Assembly: GCF_017876165.1 (NCBI RefSeq)
Contig: NZ_JAGINQ010000002.1
Location: 310,001-374,000, forward strand
DNA: 64,000 nt
Reading direction: 5' to 3'
From: Azospirillum soli
Lineage (GTDB): Bacteria > Pseudomonadota > Alphaproteobacteria > Azospirillales > Azospirillaceae
The notes under the pieces: model-generated
Database searches by the model: none
Seen by the model: only the letters and a program-made list of their open reading frames with translations
Told to the model about the DNA's origin: nothing
In this document: positions 49,880 through 58,498 of the stretch, piece by piece
How positions within the stretch are numbered: position 1 is the stretch's first letter
How the letters are laid out: the number at the start of each line of letters is the position of its first letter
Made by a program: the position numbers and the translations under genes

Positions 49880-50878
49880 ATGGCCTCGGCCGAATTCGAC
49901 GTCACCGGCATCGGCAACGCCATCGTCGATGTCATCGCGCATGCCGATGACGCCTTCCTGTCCGCCAACGGCATCGAGAAGGGGGCTATGACCCTCATCG
50001 ACGCCGCCCGCGCGGAGGAGCTGTACGGCCGCATGGGTCCGGGCGTCGAAGTGTCCGGCGGCTCGGCCGGCAACACCATGGCGGGCATCGCCTTCCTCGG
50101 CGGCAAGGGGGCCTACATCGGCAAGGTCCATGGCGACCAGCTGGGCCAGGTCTTCCGCCACGACATCCGCGCCGCCGGCGTGCATTTTGAGACCGAGGCC
50201 GGCCACGGCGGTGCCCCGACCGCGCGCTGCCTGATCCTGGTGACGCCGGACGCCCAGCGCTCCATGAACACCTTCCTCGGCGCCTGCGTGGAACTGGGGC
50301 CGGAGGACATCGACGAGGCTCTGATCGCCAACTCGCAGGTCACCTACATGGAAGGCTACCTGTGGGATCCGCCGCAGGCGAAGGAGGCTTTCCGCAAGGC
50401 CGCCCGGATCGCCCACAGCGCCGGGCGCAAGGTGTCGCTGTCGCTGTCCGACAGCTTCTGCGTCCACCGCCACCACGCGGAGTTCCTCGACCTCGTCGAG
50501 AACCATGTGGACATCCTGTTCGCCAACGAGCACGAGATCGGCGCCCTTTACAAGACCGACCGGTTCGAGGACGCGCTGGACGCGGTGAAGCGGCTGGGCA
50601 AGGTCGCGGCCCTGACCCGCAGCGAGAAGGGCGCGGTCATCGTCTCCGGCGGCGAGGTGGTCGAGGTTCCGGCCGAGCCGGTGGACCGCGTGGTGGACAC
50701 CACGGGTGCGGGCGACCTCTACGCCTCGGGCTTCCTCTACGGCTACACGCGCGGTCTGGCCCCGGCGGTGTGCGGCCGCCTGGGCGCCATCGCGGCGGCC
50801 GAGATCATCAGCCACGTCGGCGCCCGGCCGGAGGTGAACCTCGCCGAGTTGGTGAAGAGCAAGGGCGTGCTGGCGTAA
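49880..50878 (+). CDS. Adenosine kinase (PfkB family)
   Basis: 332-residue ribokinase-fold sugar/nucleoside kinase. SGGSAGNTMAGIAFLGGKGAYIGKVHGDQLG (PfkB motif 1) and DTTGAGDLYASGFLYGYTRG (PfkB motif 2, catalytic Asp in GAGD). The opening AEFDVTGIGNAIVDVIAHADDAFL is typical of the alphaproteobacterial adenosine-kinase branch. The start follows AAGGAG. Substrate assignment is by similarity. Confidence 0.92.
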   Translation: MASAEFDVTGIGNAIVDVIAHADDAFLSANGIEKGAMTLIDAARAEELYGRMGPGVEVSGGSAGNTMAGIAFLGGKGAYIGKVHGDQLGQVFRHDIRAAGVHFETEAGHGGAPTARCLILVTPDAQRSMNTFLGACVELGPEDIDEALIANSQVTYMEGYLWDPPQAKEAFRKAARIAHSAGRKVSLSLSDSFCVHRHHAEFLDLVENHVDILFANEHEIGALYKTDRFEDALDAVKRLGKVAALTRSEKGAVIVSGGEVVEVPAEPVDRVVDTTGAGDLYASGFLYGYTRGLAPAVCGRLGAIAAAEIISHVGARPEVNLAELVKSKGVLA

Positions 50879-50888
50879 ACACTGTTGT

Positions 50889-51056
50889 TTGTCCACAGAT
50901 AGACACAGATAAACACAGATAAAAAAGGATGCTCCGTCGTTCCCGCGATGGCGGTGTTGCGGAGTTTTCTGGATCCCGGCCTTCGCAGGAATGACAGTCG
51001 ATTTGGGAAGAACGTTTCTCGACCATCTGTGTTTATCTGTGTTCATCTGTGGACAA
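50889..51056. repeat. Composite intergenic palindrome with CACAGAT arms
   Basis: Left arm 50889-50920 and right arm 51025-51056 are inverted copies matching 30 of 32 bases, each made of CACAGATAAA-type units and beginning TTGTCCACAGAT. Inside is a second imperfect inverted element, GTCGTTCCCGC ... GCAGGAATGAC (~50937-51000), resembling the dispersed GTCATTCCCGCGAAGG family. It lies between adenosine kinase and the TauE operon. Confidence 0.88.
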
Positions 51057-51136
51057 TAAAATTCCAGCGCGATTGCCCCCGCGTCGCGCCGTGGGTTAAG
51101 CTGGCGGACGATCCCCGTCCGCCGGCCCCGCCCCGC

Positions 51137-52054
51137 ATGCAAGTCTATCTGCCGATTGCCGAAATGTCGGTCAACGCGCTGCTCGTGCTCGGCATGGGTG
51201 GGGTGGTTGGCTTTCTGTCCGGGCTGTTCGGCGTCGGCGGCGGCTTTCTGATGACGCCGCTGCTGATTTTCATCGGCGTGCCGCCCGCCGTCGCGGTGGG
51301 CACCCAGGCCAACCAGCTGGTCGCCGCCAGCGTGTCCGGCGTTCTGGCCCACTGGCGGCGCGGCAACGTGGACGTGAAGCTCGGCGTCGTCATGCTGCTG
51401 GGCGGTCTGGTCGGCACCGTCGTGGGCGTCTGGATCTTCGGCCTGTTGCAGCGGATCGGCCAGATCGACGTGGCGATCACGCTGGCCTACGTCTTCTTCC
51501 TGGGCGGCATCGGGTCGATGATGCTGGTGGAAAGCAGCCGCGCGCTGATCCGCCGCCGCGCCCCCACCGCCCGGCGCGGCAAACTGCACCGGCACATCTG
51601 GCTGCACGGGCTGCCGCTGAAGATGCGGTTCCAGCGCTCAAAGCTCTACATTTCGGCACTTCTGCCGGCGGGCATCGGCGCGGTCGGCGGCATGCTGGTG
51701 GCGATCATGGGCATCGGCGGCGGCTTCATGCTGGTGCCGGCGATGATCTACCTGCTGAACATGCCCACGGGGCTGGTGGCCGGGACCTCGCTGTTCCAGA
51801 TCATCTTCACCACGGCCATGGCGACGCTGCTGCAGGCCGCCACCAACCAGACGGTGGACGTGATGCTGGCGCTGCTGCTGCTGATCGGCGGCGTGATCGG
51901 CGCGCAGTTCGGCACCAAGGTCAGCGGCAAGCTGCGCGGCGAGCAGGCGCGGCTGCTGCTCGCCTCCCTGGTCGTGGCGGTGGCGCTGAAGCTCGCCTGG
52001 GATCTGGTGGTCGAGCCGAACGACGTCTTCACCATCACCTCGGGCTCGCTGTGA
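51137..52054 (+). CDS. TauE/SafE family sulfite/anion exporter
   Basis: 305 residues, about eight membrane helices, with two related halves marked by FLSGLFGVGGGFLMTPLLIFIGVPPAVAVGTQ and MLVAIMGIGGGFMLVPAMIYLLNMPTGLVAGTS. TauE/SafE proteins export sulfite, sulfoacetate or related anions; the substrate here is unknown. The ATG at 51137 is taken because the membrane protein begins there. Its TGA overlaps the next ATG. Confidence 0.92.
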   Translation: MQVYLPIAEMSVNALLVLGMGGVVGFLSGLFGVGGGFLMTPLLIFIGVPPAVAVGTQANQLVAASVSGVLAHWRRGNVDVKLGVVMLLGGLVGTVVGVWIFGLLQRIGQIDVAITLAYVFFLGGIGSMMLVESSRALIRRRAPTARRGKLHRHIWLHGLPLKMRFQRSKLYISALLPAGIGAVGGMLVAIMGIGGGFMLVPAMIYLLNMPTGLVAGTSLFQIIFTTAMATLLQAATNQTVDVMLALLLLIGGVIGAQFGTKVSGKLRGEQARLLLASLVVAVALKLAWDLVVEPNDVFTITSGSL

Positions 52055-52812
52055 TGCGGCGGGTTTGGACCGCGCGGGCCGTCGGGGCGCTGGCCGGGCT
52101 GGTTGTCGGGGGAACGCTGGCCGCGACCGTGTGGGCGCAACAGCTGGTCGCCGACCTGTCCAGCCACCTGATCGCCATCAACACCGGCTTCACCGGCACG
52201 GAAGTCGTGCTGTTCGGCACCACCGACGGGGCCGGCGACGTTGCCATCGTGGTGACCGGCCCGCGCGGCAGCGTCACTGTGCGCCGCAAAGAGCGCATCG
52301 CCGGCATCTGGCTCAACGCCACCAGCGTCCGGTTCGAGCAGGTGCCGAGCTATTACATGGTCGCGACCAACCGGCCGCTGGACCAGTTCGTCAGCCGGCC
52401 CGTGCTGGAGCGCCACCAGATCGGCCTGCCGCAGTTGCAGCTGGGCCCGCGCGAGCAGCTGTCGCCGGAGGAGCTGGCGGTGTTCCGCCTCGCCCTGATC
52501 CGCAACAAGCAGCGCGCCGGGCTTTATGGCATCACGCTGGGGCAGGTGTCCTTCCTTGGCGAGCGGCTGTTCCGGACCAACATCTACTTTCCGGCCAACG
52601 TGCCGACGGGGCTGTACAATGTGGAAGCGCTGCTGATCCGCGAGGGTGAAGTGGTCAGCGCGCAAACCACGCCGCTGGTGGTCTCGAAGGTGGGCTTCAG
52701 CGCCGAGATCTTCGAGTTTGCCCGCAACCAGCCTCTGGCCTACGGCGTGGCTGCGGTGATTGGCGCGATTGCAGCCGGCTGGCTGGCCGGCGCCGCCTTC
52801 CGAAGGGTGTGA
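52054..52812 (+). CDS. TIGR02186 family transmembrane protein
   Basis: 252 residues. Signal-like N-terminus (VWTARAVGALAGLVVGGTLAATVWAQQ), a periplasmic beta-rich domain (LVADLSSHLIAINTGFTGTEVVLFGTTDG ... RPLDQFVSRPVLERHQIG), and a C-terminal membrane helix (LAYGVAAVIGAIAAGWLAGAAF). An alphaproteobacterial family of unknown function that regularly follows a TauE/SafE gene, which suggests a partner role in anion export. Confidence 0.88.
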   Translation: MRRVWTARAVGALAGLVVGGTLAATVWAQQLVADLSSHLIAINTGFTGTEVVLFGTTDGAGDVAIVVTGPRGSVTVRRKERIAGIWLNATSVRFEQVPSYYMVATNRPLDQFVSRPVLERHQIGLPQLQLGPREQLSPEELAVFRLALIRNKQRAGLYGITLGQVSFLGERLFRTNIYFPANVPTGLYNVEALLIREGEVVSAQTTPLVVSKVGFSAEIFEFARNQPLAYGVAAVIGAIAAGWLAGAAFRRV

Positions 52813-52813
52813 G

Positions 52814-53323
52814 ATGAGCGACGAACAGACCCCGACCGAGACCCCCGAAGTCGCCAAGCCGCCGGTGCGCATCTTCCTCGTCGTCGTGGACGAGAGCCCC
52901 GAGCTGCCGGTGGCCCTGCGCTACGCCTGCCTGCGCGCCCGCAAGTCGCAGGGCAAGGTGGCGCTGGTCTATGTGATGGAGCCGGGCGAGATGCAGCACT
53001 GGCTCGCCATGGAAAACCTGATGCGCGAGGAACAGCGCAACGAGGCGGAGCAGAAGCTCCAGAAGCTCGCCCGCGACGTGAACAAGCTGACTGGCACCCT
53101 GCCGGCCCTGTACGTGCGCGAGGGCAACCCGCGCGACGAGGTGCTGGCCCTGATCGACGAGGAGCCGAGCATTTCGATCCTCGTGCTGGCCGCCGGCACC
53201 GATCCGGAAGGGCCGGGGCCGCTGATCTCCTACTACACCGGGCGCGGCCTGTCCCGCCTGCGCATCCCGCTGACCATCGTGCCCGGCGGCCTGGACGACG
53301 AGCAGCTGGACGCCATCACCTGA
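52814..53323 (+). CDS. Universal stress protein (UspA-like)
   Basis: 169 residues. Usp fold: VRIFLVVVDESPELPVALRYACLRARKSQGKVALVYVMEPG ... YVREGNPRDEVLALIDEEPSISILVLAAGTDPEG ... LRIPLTIVPGGL. The ATP-binding G-x2-G-x9-G(S/T) motif is not clearly present, so it may be of the non-ATP type. The ATG at 52814 is one base after the previous stop. Third gene of the TauE-TIGR02186-Usp operon. Confidence 0.9.
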   Translation: MSDEQTPTETPEVAKPPVRIFLVVVDESPELPVALRYACLRARKSQGKVALVYVMEPGEMQHWLAMENLMREEQRNEAEQKLQKLARDVNKLTGTLPALYVREGNPRDEVLALIDEEPSISILVLAAGTDPEGPGPLISYYTGRGLSRLRIPLTIVPGGLDDEQLDAIT

Positions 53324-53338
53324 CTTGCTTGCCGTAAC

Positions 53339-54859
53339 CTATCTCCCGTAAAGGGCGGCGAGGCTGCGCAGGTCGATGTCGCTGCGGTCGTCGGTCAGAA
53401 CCGGGTGACCGGCGGTGTCGGCGACGGTCAGGTCGTCCAGGACGCGGTGGGCGGCGTACGCGACCTGCGGCGGGGCGTTTTCCAGGCGTACGCGTACGTC
53501 GTCGAGCGTACGTTTCTCCTTCGTGGCGATCAGCAGATAGTTGCCGCGCCCGGCGTCCGCGAGGAAGACGGAGGGAAAGACCGCACCCTGCGTCGCCGCC
53601 AGCGGCCCGACCAGCGTGTCGCGGTCCTGCGGCGAGGCCACGTTCATCAGCATGATCCCGCCCGGCGCCACCCGCCGCTCGACCGCCTCGAAGAACTCGC
53701 GCGTGGCGGTGAAGAAGGGGATGATGGCGGTGGAGTAGAGGTCCACGATCACCACGTCGTGCTGCTCGGTTGAAGTCTCCACATGACGGCGGGCGTCGTC
53801 CACAGCGACTCGCACCTCCGGCCGCAGGTCGAAGTGGGAACGCGCCACCTCCACCACCGCCGGGTCGAGTTCCACCCCCAGAACGTCGGCGCCCGGCCAA
53901 GCCTCCAGAATGCCCTTGGCCGCCGCACCACCGGCAAGCCCCAGCACCAGCACGCGCTTGCCGCCGGATTCCGTGCCGCCCGTCAGCGCCGGGGCGGCGG
54001 GGAACAGGTCGTAATAGAGCCCGGTCGGCGTTCCGTCCTTGCGCAGCCGCGACTGGGTCGCCCACAGCACATTCAGGTGCAGGCGGATCTCCCGGTCGTC
54101 CTCGCGCACCATGACGGTGTTGTGCGGCGTCTCGCGGTAGACGGCGAACTCCCGCCCCTCGCCATAGCCGGCGGCCCAGGCGAGCGGCACGCCCAAAGCG
54201 GCCGCAGCCGCCATTCGTTTACCACCCGGAACGAAGGCGCAGGCGAGGGCCGGCAGAACGGCGGCCATGGCGTAGCCGGCCGACACGCCGACCTGCGGGA
54301 TGGCGTAGAAGGAGGCGAAGAAGGTCCCGCCGATGCTGCCCACCGTGCCGACCGCGTAGATCCGCCCCGCCGCCGCCGCGCCCGACAGCGCGCTGAGCCC
54401 CGCGCAGATGGGCGACACCATGGCGAGTGCAAAGGACGGCACGCCGAGGATCAGCGCCGCGCCGATCACCGCCCCATCCGCCGCGTTCAGCCGCGCCGCC
54501 GCGTCCGCCAGCATCGGCTTGCCAAGCCACGGCGTCAGCGCCGCCGCGAGCGTCCCGGCCAGCAGGGCCCAGCGCAACGCGGGCACGGCGCGCGGCCCGT
54601 CGCCGAGCTGCCCACCGGTCCAGTAGCCGGCGGCCATGAAGGTCATCACCACGCCGATGATGGCGCCCCATTGATAGACGGAATAGCCGAAGTGCGGCGC
54701 CATCAGCCGCGCGCCGAGGATTTCCATCATCATCAGCGACCAGCCGGCGGAGAACGCGGCGGCGGCCAGGGCATAGGGGCGGGTGGCGGGGAGTGTGGGG
54801 GCGAGGCCGGTCACAGGCTTTCCAGTTAGAGGCGTTTCAGTCAGGGGTGTTTCGGTCAC
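53339..54859 (-). CDS. Membrane-fused spermidine synthase-like protein
   Basis: 506 residues. The N-terminal ~210 residues carry membrane helices (ALAAAAFSAGWSLMMMEILGARLMAPHFGYSVYQWGAIIGVVMTFMAAGYWTGGQL). The C-terminal ~280 residues form a Rossmann methyltransferase/spermidine-synthase fold (KRVLVLGLAGGAAAKGILEAWPGADVLGVELDPAVVEVAR ... DARRHVETSTEQHDVVIVDLYST). A GTG start at 54859 overlaps the cupin stop (GTGA). The opening residues repeat (V/L)TETPLT. Polyamine synthase activity is not certain for such fusions. Confidence 0.87.
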   Translation of the reverse strand: MTETPLTETPLTGKPVTGLAPTLPATRPYALAAAAFSAGWSLMMMEILGARLMAPHFGYSVYQWGAIIGVVMTFMAAGYWTGGQLGDGPRAVPALRWALLAGTLAAALTPWLGKPMLADAAARLNAADGAVIGAALILGVPSFALAMVSPICAGLSALSGAAAAGRIYAVGTVGSIGGTFFASFYAIPQVGVSAGYAMAAVLPALACAFVPGGKRMAAAAALGVPLAWAAGYGEGREFAVYRETPHNTVMVREDDREIRLHLNVLWATQSRLRKDGTPTGLYYDLFPAAPALTGGTESGGKRVLVLGLAGGAAAKGILEAWPGADVLGVELDPAVVEVARSHFDLRPEVRVAVDDARRHVETSTEQHDVVIVDLYSTAIIPFFTATREFFEAVERRVAPGGIMLMNVASPQDRDTLVGPLAATQGAVFPSVFLADAGRGNYLLIATKEKRTLDDVRVRLENAPPQVAYAAHRVLDDLTVADTAGHPVLTDDRSDIDLRSLAALYGR

Positions 54860-55215
54860 AGGCGTTGCAGGTCCGCGACGGTGCGTTCGTTGACGACGTT
54901 GCCGGTGTTCAGCGTCGTCTTCGGCTCCAGCAAAAGGACGTCGCATTCCTCCGGCGCGACGGGAAGATGTTCGACGCCCTTGGGCACGATGATGAATTCA
55001 CCCGGCTCCAGCCAGACCTCGCGGTCGCGGAACCGCATGAGCAGGCGCCCCCTGACGACCAGGAAAAGCTCGTCCTCCTGGTCGTGGTGGTGCCAGACGA
55101 ACTCGCCCTTCAGTTTGACGAGCTTCACATGGCTGTCGTTGATCTCGCCGGCGATCCGTGGGCTCCAGTGCTCCGAAAAGCGGCTGAATGCCTCCGCCAA
55201 GTTGACCTTCTGCAC
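54856..55215 (-). CDS. Cupin domain protein
   Basis: 119 residues. Cupin motif 1 is KGEFVWHHHDQEDELFLVVRG (metal-binding His cluster and Glu) and motif 2 is WLEPGEFIIVPKGVEHLPVA. A small single-domain cupin of unknown substrate. It is 12 bp downstream of the cyclase gene and overlaps the membrane spermidine-synthase-like gene by 4 bp. Confidence 0.9.
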   Translation of the reverse strand: MQKVNLAEAFSRFSEHWSPRIAGEINDSHVKLVKLKGEFVWHHHDQEDELFLVVRGRLLMRFRDREVWLEPGEFIIVPKGVEHLPVAPEECDVLLLEPKTTLNTGNVVNERTVADLQRL

Positions 55216-55227
55216 GCTGTCCTCCGG

Positions 55228-56478
55228 TTATTCCTGTTCTTTCAAGCCATGGACCTCGACCGGGTTGGGCAGGCCCTTCACCGGGTGCCAGCCGACCGGG
55301 GTCAGGCGGGCGCCGCAGGCGGCGGCGAACGCGGCGGAGGTCAGGACGGTGCGGTCCAGGCGGTTGCACAATCCCTCGATCCGGCTGACCAGATTGACGG
55401 CCGGACCGATCACCGTGAAGTCCAGCCGGTCGGCGGAACCGATGTTGCCGTACATAACCTCGCCCAGATGCAGCGCGATGCCGCAGCGGAGCGTCGGCTG
55501 GCCCCAGGCGGCGCGCTCTGCGTTGCGCTCGATCATGCCCTTCACGGCGTCTTCCGCCGCGTCGAGCGCCTTGGTGCAGGCGGACGCTCCGTCGCGGTCG
55601 CTGTCCTCCAGCGGGAAAATCGCCAGCATGGCGTCGCCGATGAACTTCAGGATCTCGCCGCCCTGGCGTTCCACCGCCCCGCCCATGATCTCGAAATAGC
55701 CGTTCAGCAGGCCGATCAGCTCCTCGCGCGGCAGCCGGTCGGCCAGGGAGGTGAAGCCGCGCAGGTCGCAGTACCAGAGCACCGCGCGCACGTTGGCGCC
55801 GGTGCCGCGCCGGATGTCGCCGGACAGGATGCGCGTGCCCGTCCGCCGCCCGACGTAGGTGTCCAGCACCGTGACGGCCAGCCGCCGCAGCGCCATCGTT
55901 TCCAGCACCGCGCCCAGCGCGGGCATGACGCCGTTGACCAGCGCCAGATCCTCGATGGAAAAGCCGCCGGGCCGGTCGGTGGTGAAGCTCATCACGTTGC
56001 GCCGCCCGTCCGCGAACAGGATGGTCATGGCGGCGTAGTCGGTGGCGCCCTGTTGGCGCAGTTCACCCAGCACTGGATAGGGCCAGGGCGCCTCCATCTG
56101 CTCCAGCCGGTAGCGAAGCGCGTCGGCGCCGTCGTCCAGCAGGGTGGCGAAGGGGCTGCTCAGATACTCGCTGCTGGTTTCGGTGCCGTGCGGGCGGGTG
56201 GAGACCTCCACGCCCTGGGTGTGGCGGCGCCAGAAGAAGACGATGGAGCGGATCTGCGGGTGCAGCAGCGGCAGGCCGCACACCACGCGCCACAGGGGCA
56301 CGCCCGCCGCGCCCAGTCGGCGGCAGAAGCGGTCCAGAAGCTCCTGGATGCTGGCGGCGTGCCGCCCTTCCTGCAACAGCCAGTCGATCACCTCCTGCCG
56401 GGTATCGCGGGGGCCGGGGGCGGGAAGGGGGGCGGCAAGATCCGGCGTGGAGGCGGGCGTGGACGGCGCGACGCTCAC
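55228..56478 (-). CDS. Class III adenylate/guanylate cyclase domain protein
   Basis: 416 residues, soluble. The N-terminal ~200 residues (WLLQEGRHAASIQELLDRFCRRLGAAGVPLWRVVCGLPLLHPQIRS) are a GAF-like sensory region shared with many rhizobial cyclases. The catalytic domain has CDLRGFT (metal Asp238), GGEILKFIGDAMLAIF (Lys278, metal Asp282) and FTVIGPAVNLVSRIEGL (Asn362, Arg366). All core catalytic residues appear present. GTG start with a poor ribosome site. cAMP is the likelier product. Confidence 0.9.
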   Translation of the reverse strand: MSVAPSTPASTPDLAAPLPAPGPRDTRQEVIDWLLQEGRHAASIQELLDRFCRRLGAAGVPLWRVVCGLPLLHPQIRSIVFFWRRHTQGVEVSTRPHGTETSSEYLSSPFATLLDDGADALRYRLEQMEAPWPYPVLGELRQQGATDYAAMTILFADGRRNVMSFTTDRPGGFSIEDLALVNGVMPALGAVLETMALRRLAVTVLDTYVGRRTGTRILSGDIRRGTGANVRAVLWYCDLRGFTSLADRLPREELIGLLNGYFEIMGGAVERQGGEILKFIGDAMLAIFPLEDSDRDGASACTKALDAAEDAVKGMIERNAERAAWGQPTLRCGIALHLGEVMYGNIGSADRLDFTVIGPAVNLVSRIEGLCNRLDRTVLTSAAFAAACGARLTPVGWHPVKGLPNPVEVHGLKEQE

Positions 56479-56580
56479 GGGGCAATAACCATACTGAGAC
56501 GATCCTTGATCTGGCGCACGATTCTGCCCAAGTTTCGCCTGCGCCGCCAGTCATGTTCGGCGCCGATGGAGGATATGGAC

Positions 56581-57132
56581 ATGTTCATTCAGACCGAGCA
56601 GACGCCCAACCCGGCGACTCTCAAGTTCCTGCCGGGGCGTGACGTGCTCGGACGCGGCACCGCCGACTTCCCCAGCCGCGAGGATGCCGCCCGTTCGCCG
56701 CTCGCCCAGCGCCTGTTCGAAATCGACGGGGTGGAGGGCGTGTTCCTGGGCGCCGACTTCATCACCATCACCAAGACCGCCGCCAAGGATTGGTTCCTGC
56801 TGAAGCCGTCGATCCTCGGCGTCATCATGGAGCACTTCACCGCCAACCGGCCGGTGCTGCTCGACGACGTCGGCGACGGCCACGCCGAGGGCGGTGATGA
56901 CGACGAGATCGTCCAGCAGATCAAGGAGCTGCTCGACACCCGCGTGCGTCCGGCCGTGGCGCAGGACGGCGGCGACATCACCTTCCACGGGTTCGAGGAA
57001 GGGGTGGTGTATCTGGTCATGAAGGGCGCCTGCTCCGGCTGCCCCAGCTCGACCGCCACGCTGAAGGCCGGCATCGAGAACATGCTGCGCCACTACATCC
57101 CCGAGGTCGTCGAGGTCCGCGCGGTCCGGTAA
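56581..57132 (+). CDS. NifU family Fe-S cluster scaffold (Nfu type)
   Basis: 183 residues. N-terminal Nfu_N domain MFIQTEQTPNPATLKFLPGR, C-terminal NifU domain IKELLDTRVRPAVAQDGGDITFHGFEEG ... GACSGCPSSTATLKAGIENML with the cluster-binding CxxC. The ATG at 56581 is chosen because GGAGG is 8 nt upstream; two in-frame ATGs (56566, 56575) are too close to or inside it. It likely delivers 4Fe-4S clusters. Confidence 0.95.
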   Translation: MFIQTEQTPNPATLKFLPGRDVLGRGTADFPSREDAARSPLAQRLFEIDGVEGVFLGADFITITKTAAKDWFLLKPSILGVIMEHFTANRPVLLDDVGDGHAEGGDDDEIVQQIKELLDTRVRPAVAQDGGDITFHGFEEGVVYLVMKGACSGCPSSTATLKAGIENMLRHYIPEVVEVRAVR

Positions 57133-57156
57133 CGTTTCTTTGCGGCGAGGGGAATC

Positions 57157-57289
57157 GCCACAAAGACACGGCCAAAAAGATACGAGGGGCACAAAGGGTT
57201 TCACAAAGAGGGTCTCGGCATCGCGGCTGTGCGTTGCGGTGCTGGCGCTCCTTTGTGGGGTTCTTTGTGCCCTTCGTGTCTTTGTGGTG
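57157..57289. repeat. Intergenic inverted repeat with CACAAAG units
   Basis: Left arm segments GCCACAAAGACACG (57157-57170) and GGGGCACAAAGGGTTTCAC (from 57186) pair with the right arm CTTTGTGGGGTTCTTTGTG ... GTGTCTTTGTGGTG (57251-57289). The left arm carries about 14 extra bases. It lies between convergent nfu and the NodB-like gene. It resembles dispersed CACAAAG/CACAGAT palindromes, like 50889-51056. Confidence 0.85.
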
Positions 57290-57299
57290 AATCTTTTTC

Positions 57300-58352
57300 T
57301 TATTCCGGAACCACGAACTGCAATCCCAGCCAGCGCCAGCGGCCGTCCGGGGCCGGCAGGGTGCAGTTGACGCGGGACCGGCCGGGCGGGAAGGGATCCT
57401 TGATGCGGACTTCCACGCGGTCGTCGGACACGTGCTCAATGGCGGTGCGGCCCTGGCCGGCGGCGAAGCAGGCCAGCCGCGACAGGTCGCCCACCTCGTC
57501 GGCGGCGGTGAAGCCCAGCGACGGCGGGTTGACGGTCAGCAGCGGATCGTCGGGCGTCAGGTCGGTGACCGGCAGCGGCAGCGCATTGGCGGCCAGCTGA
57601 AAACGGTCCACGCTGCCGAAGGCCTCGTTCATGAAGAAGCGCGGCAGGTTCCAGCGGTCGGCCTGCGGGTGCAGAACGCCGGACTGCTGGCCGAAGGCGG
57701 CCTCCAGCCCATGGTCCATGACATAGGCGCGGGCGGCGGCCGACACCTCGCCCTGCGGGTAGGCGAACAGCGTCGGGCGCTTGCCCAGCTCCGCCTGGAG
57801 GCGGTCGGACATGCGGCGCAGCTCCGCCACGATGTCGGCGGCGGGGCGGGACACCAGCGATTGGGTGGAGGCGCTCAGGCCCCCGATGGTCACCCCGGCC
57901 GCCGCCAGCTGGCGGATCTCCGCCCAGGTCATGTGGGCGGGCGATCCCCGGTCCACGGCGTCGGTCGCGACGAACAGCGTGAACGGCAGGTTGGCGGCCT
58001 TCAGACGCGGCCAGGCCTCGCGATAGGCTGACTTGCTGGCCTCGTCGATGGTGATGGCGACCGTGCGGTCGGGCAGCGGCTTGCCGGTGCGCAGCGCCTC
58101 CAGGATGCGGGGCAGCGGCAGAACCTGATACTCGCCGTCCGTCAGCTCCTCGATGTGGGCTTCGAACTGGTCGAGGCGGATGCTGATCGAGGGGGTCTGG
58201 TCCTCGCCGAAGCGGTCGTAGGCGAAGACCACCGCGCTCGGGGCCGCGTTGGGGCTCGGCTGTTCCGCGGCGACGGCGGGGCCGCCCGCCAGAACCTGAA
58301 GGGTCCAGGCGGCGGCCACGGCGAGCAATGCGGCGGCGCGTCGAAGCGGCAT
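57300..58352 (-). CDS. Polysaccharide deacetylase (NodB-fold) family protein, apparently inactive
   Basis: 350 residues. Signal peptide MPLRRAAALLAVAAAW...AVAAE, then a NodB-like fold (VVFAYDRFGEDQTPSISIRLDQFEAHIEEL, AITIDEASKSAYREAWPRLKAANLPFTLFVATDAVD, MTWAEIRQLAAAGVTIGGLSASTQSL). The catalytic/metal Asp pair reads IDEA (102-105) instead of FDDG, and the metal-binding H-x3-H segment reads GLSAST (~158-163). So the zinc ligands look lost. Extracytoplasmic; it may bind glycan without deacetylating. Confidence 0.82.
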   Translation of the reverse strand: MPLRRAAALLAVAAAWTLQVLAGGPAVAAEQPSPNAAPSAVVFAYDRFGEDQTPSISIRLDQFEAHIEELTDGEYQVLPLPRILEALRTGKPLPDRTVAITIDEASKSAYREAWPRLKAANLPFTLFVATDAVDRGSPAHMTWAEIRQLAAAGVTIGGLSASTQSLVSRPAADIVAELRRMSDRLQAELGKRPTLFAYPQGEVSAAARAYVMDHGLEAAFGQQSGVLHPQADRWNLPRFFMNEAFGSVDRFQLAANALPLPVTDLTPDDPLLTVNPPSLGFTAADEVGDLSRLACFAAGQGRTAIEHVSDDRVEVRIKDPFPPGRSRVNCTLPAPDGRWRWLGLQFVVPE

Positions 58353-58498
58353 GTCGGCCCATACGGATCGCGGAACCGGACGACCGTCCGGCTTACCACA
58401 TGTGATGTGGCATATCAGACCCACCGGGAACAAGTCCGCAACGTCCCCAAGGCTGCTGCCGGTCGCCGAGCGATGCAGCCATGCAACAAACCGTCGCC

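Noticed and set aside
54793..57132. 779-codon plus-strand frame ending as the Nfu protein
   Set aside because: Upstream part is antisense to the cupin and cyclase; the Nfu start has its own ribosome site at 56568-56572.
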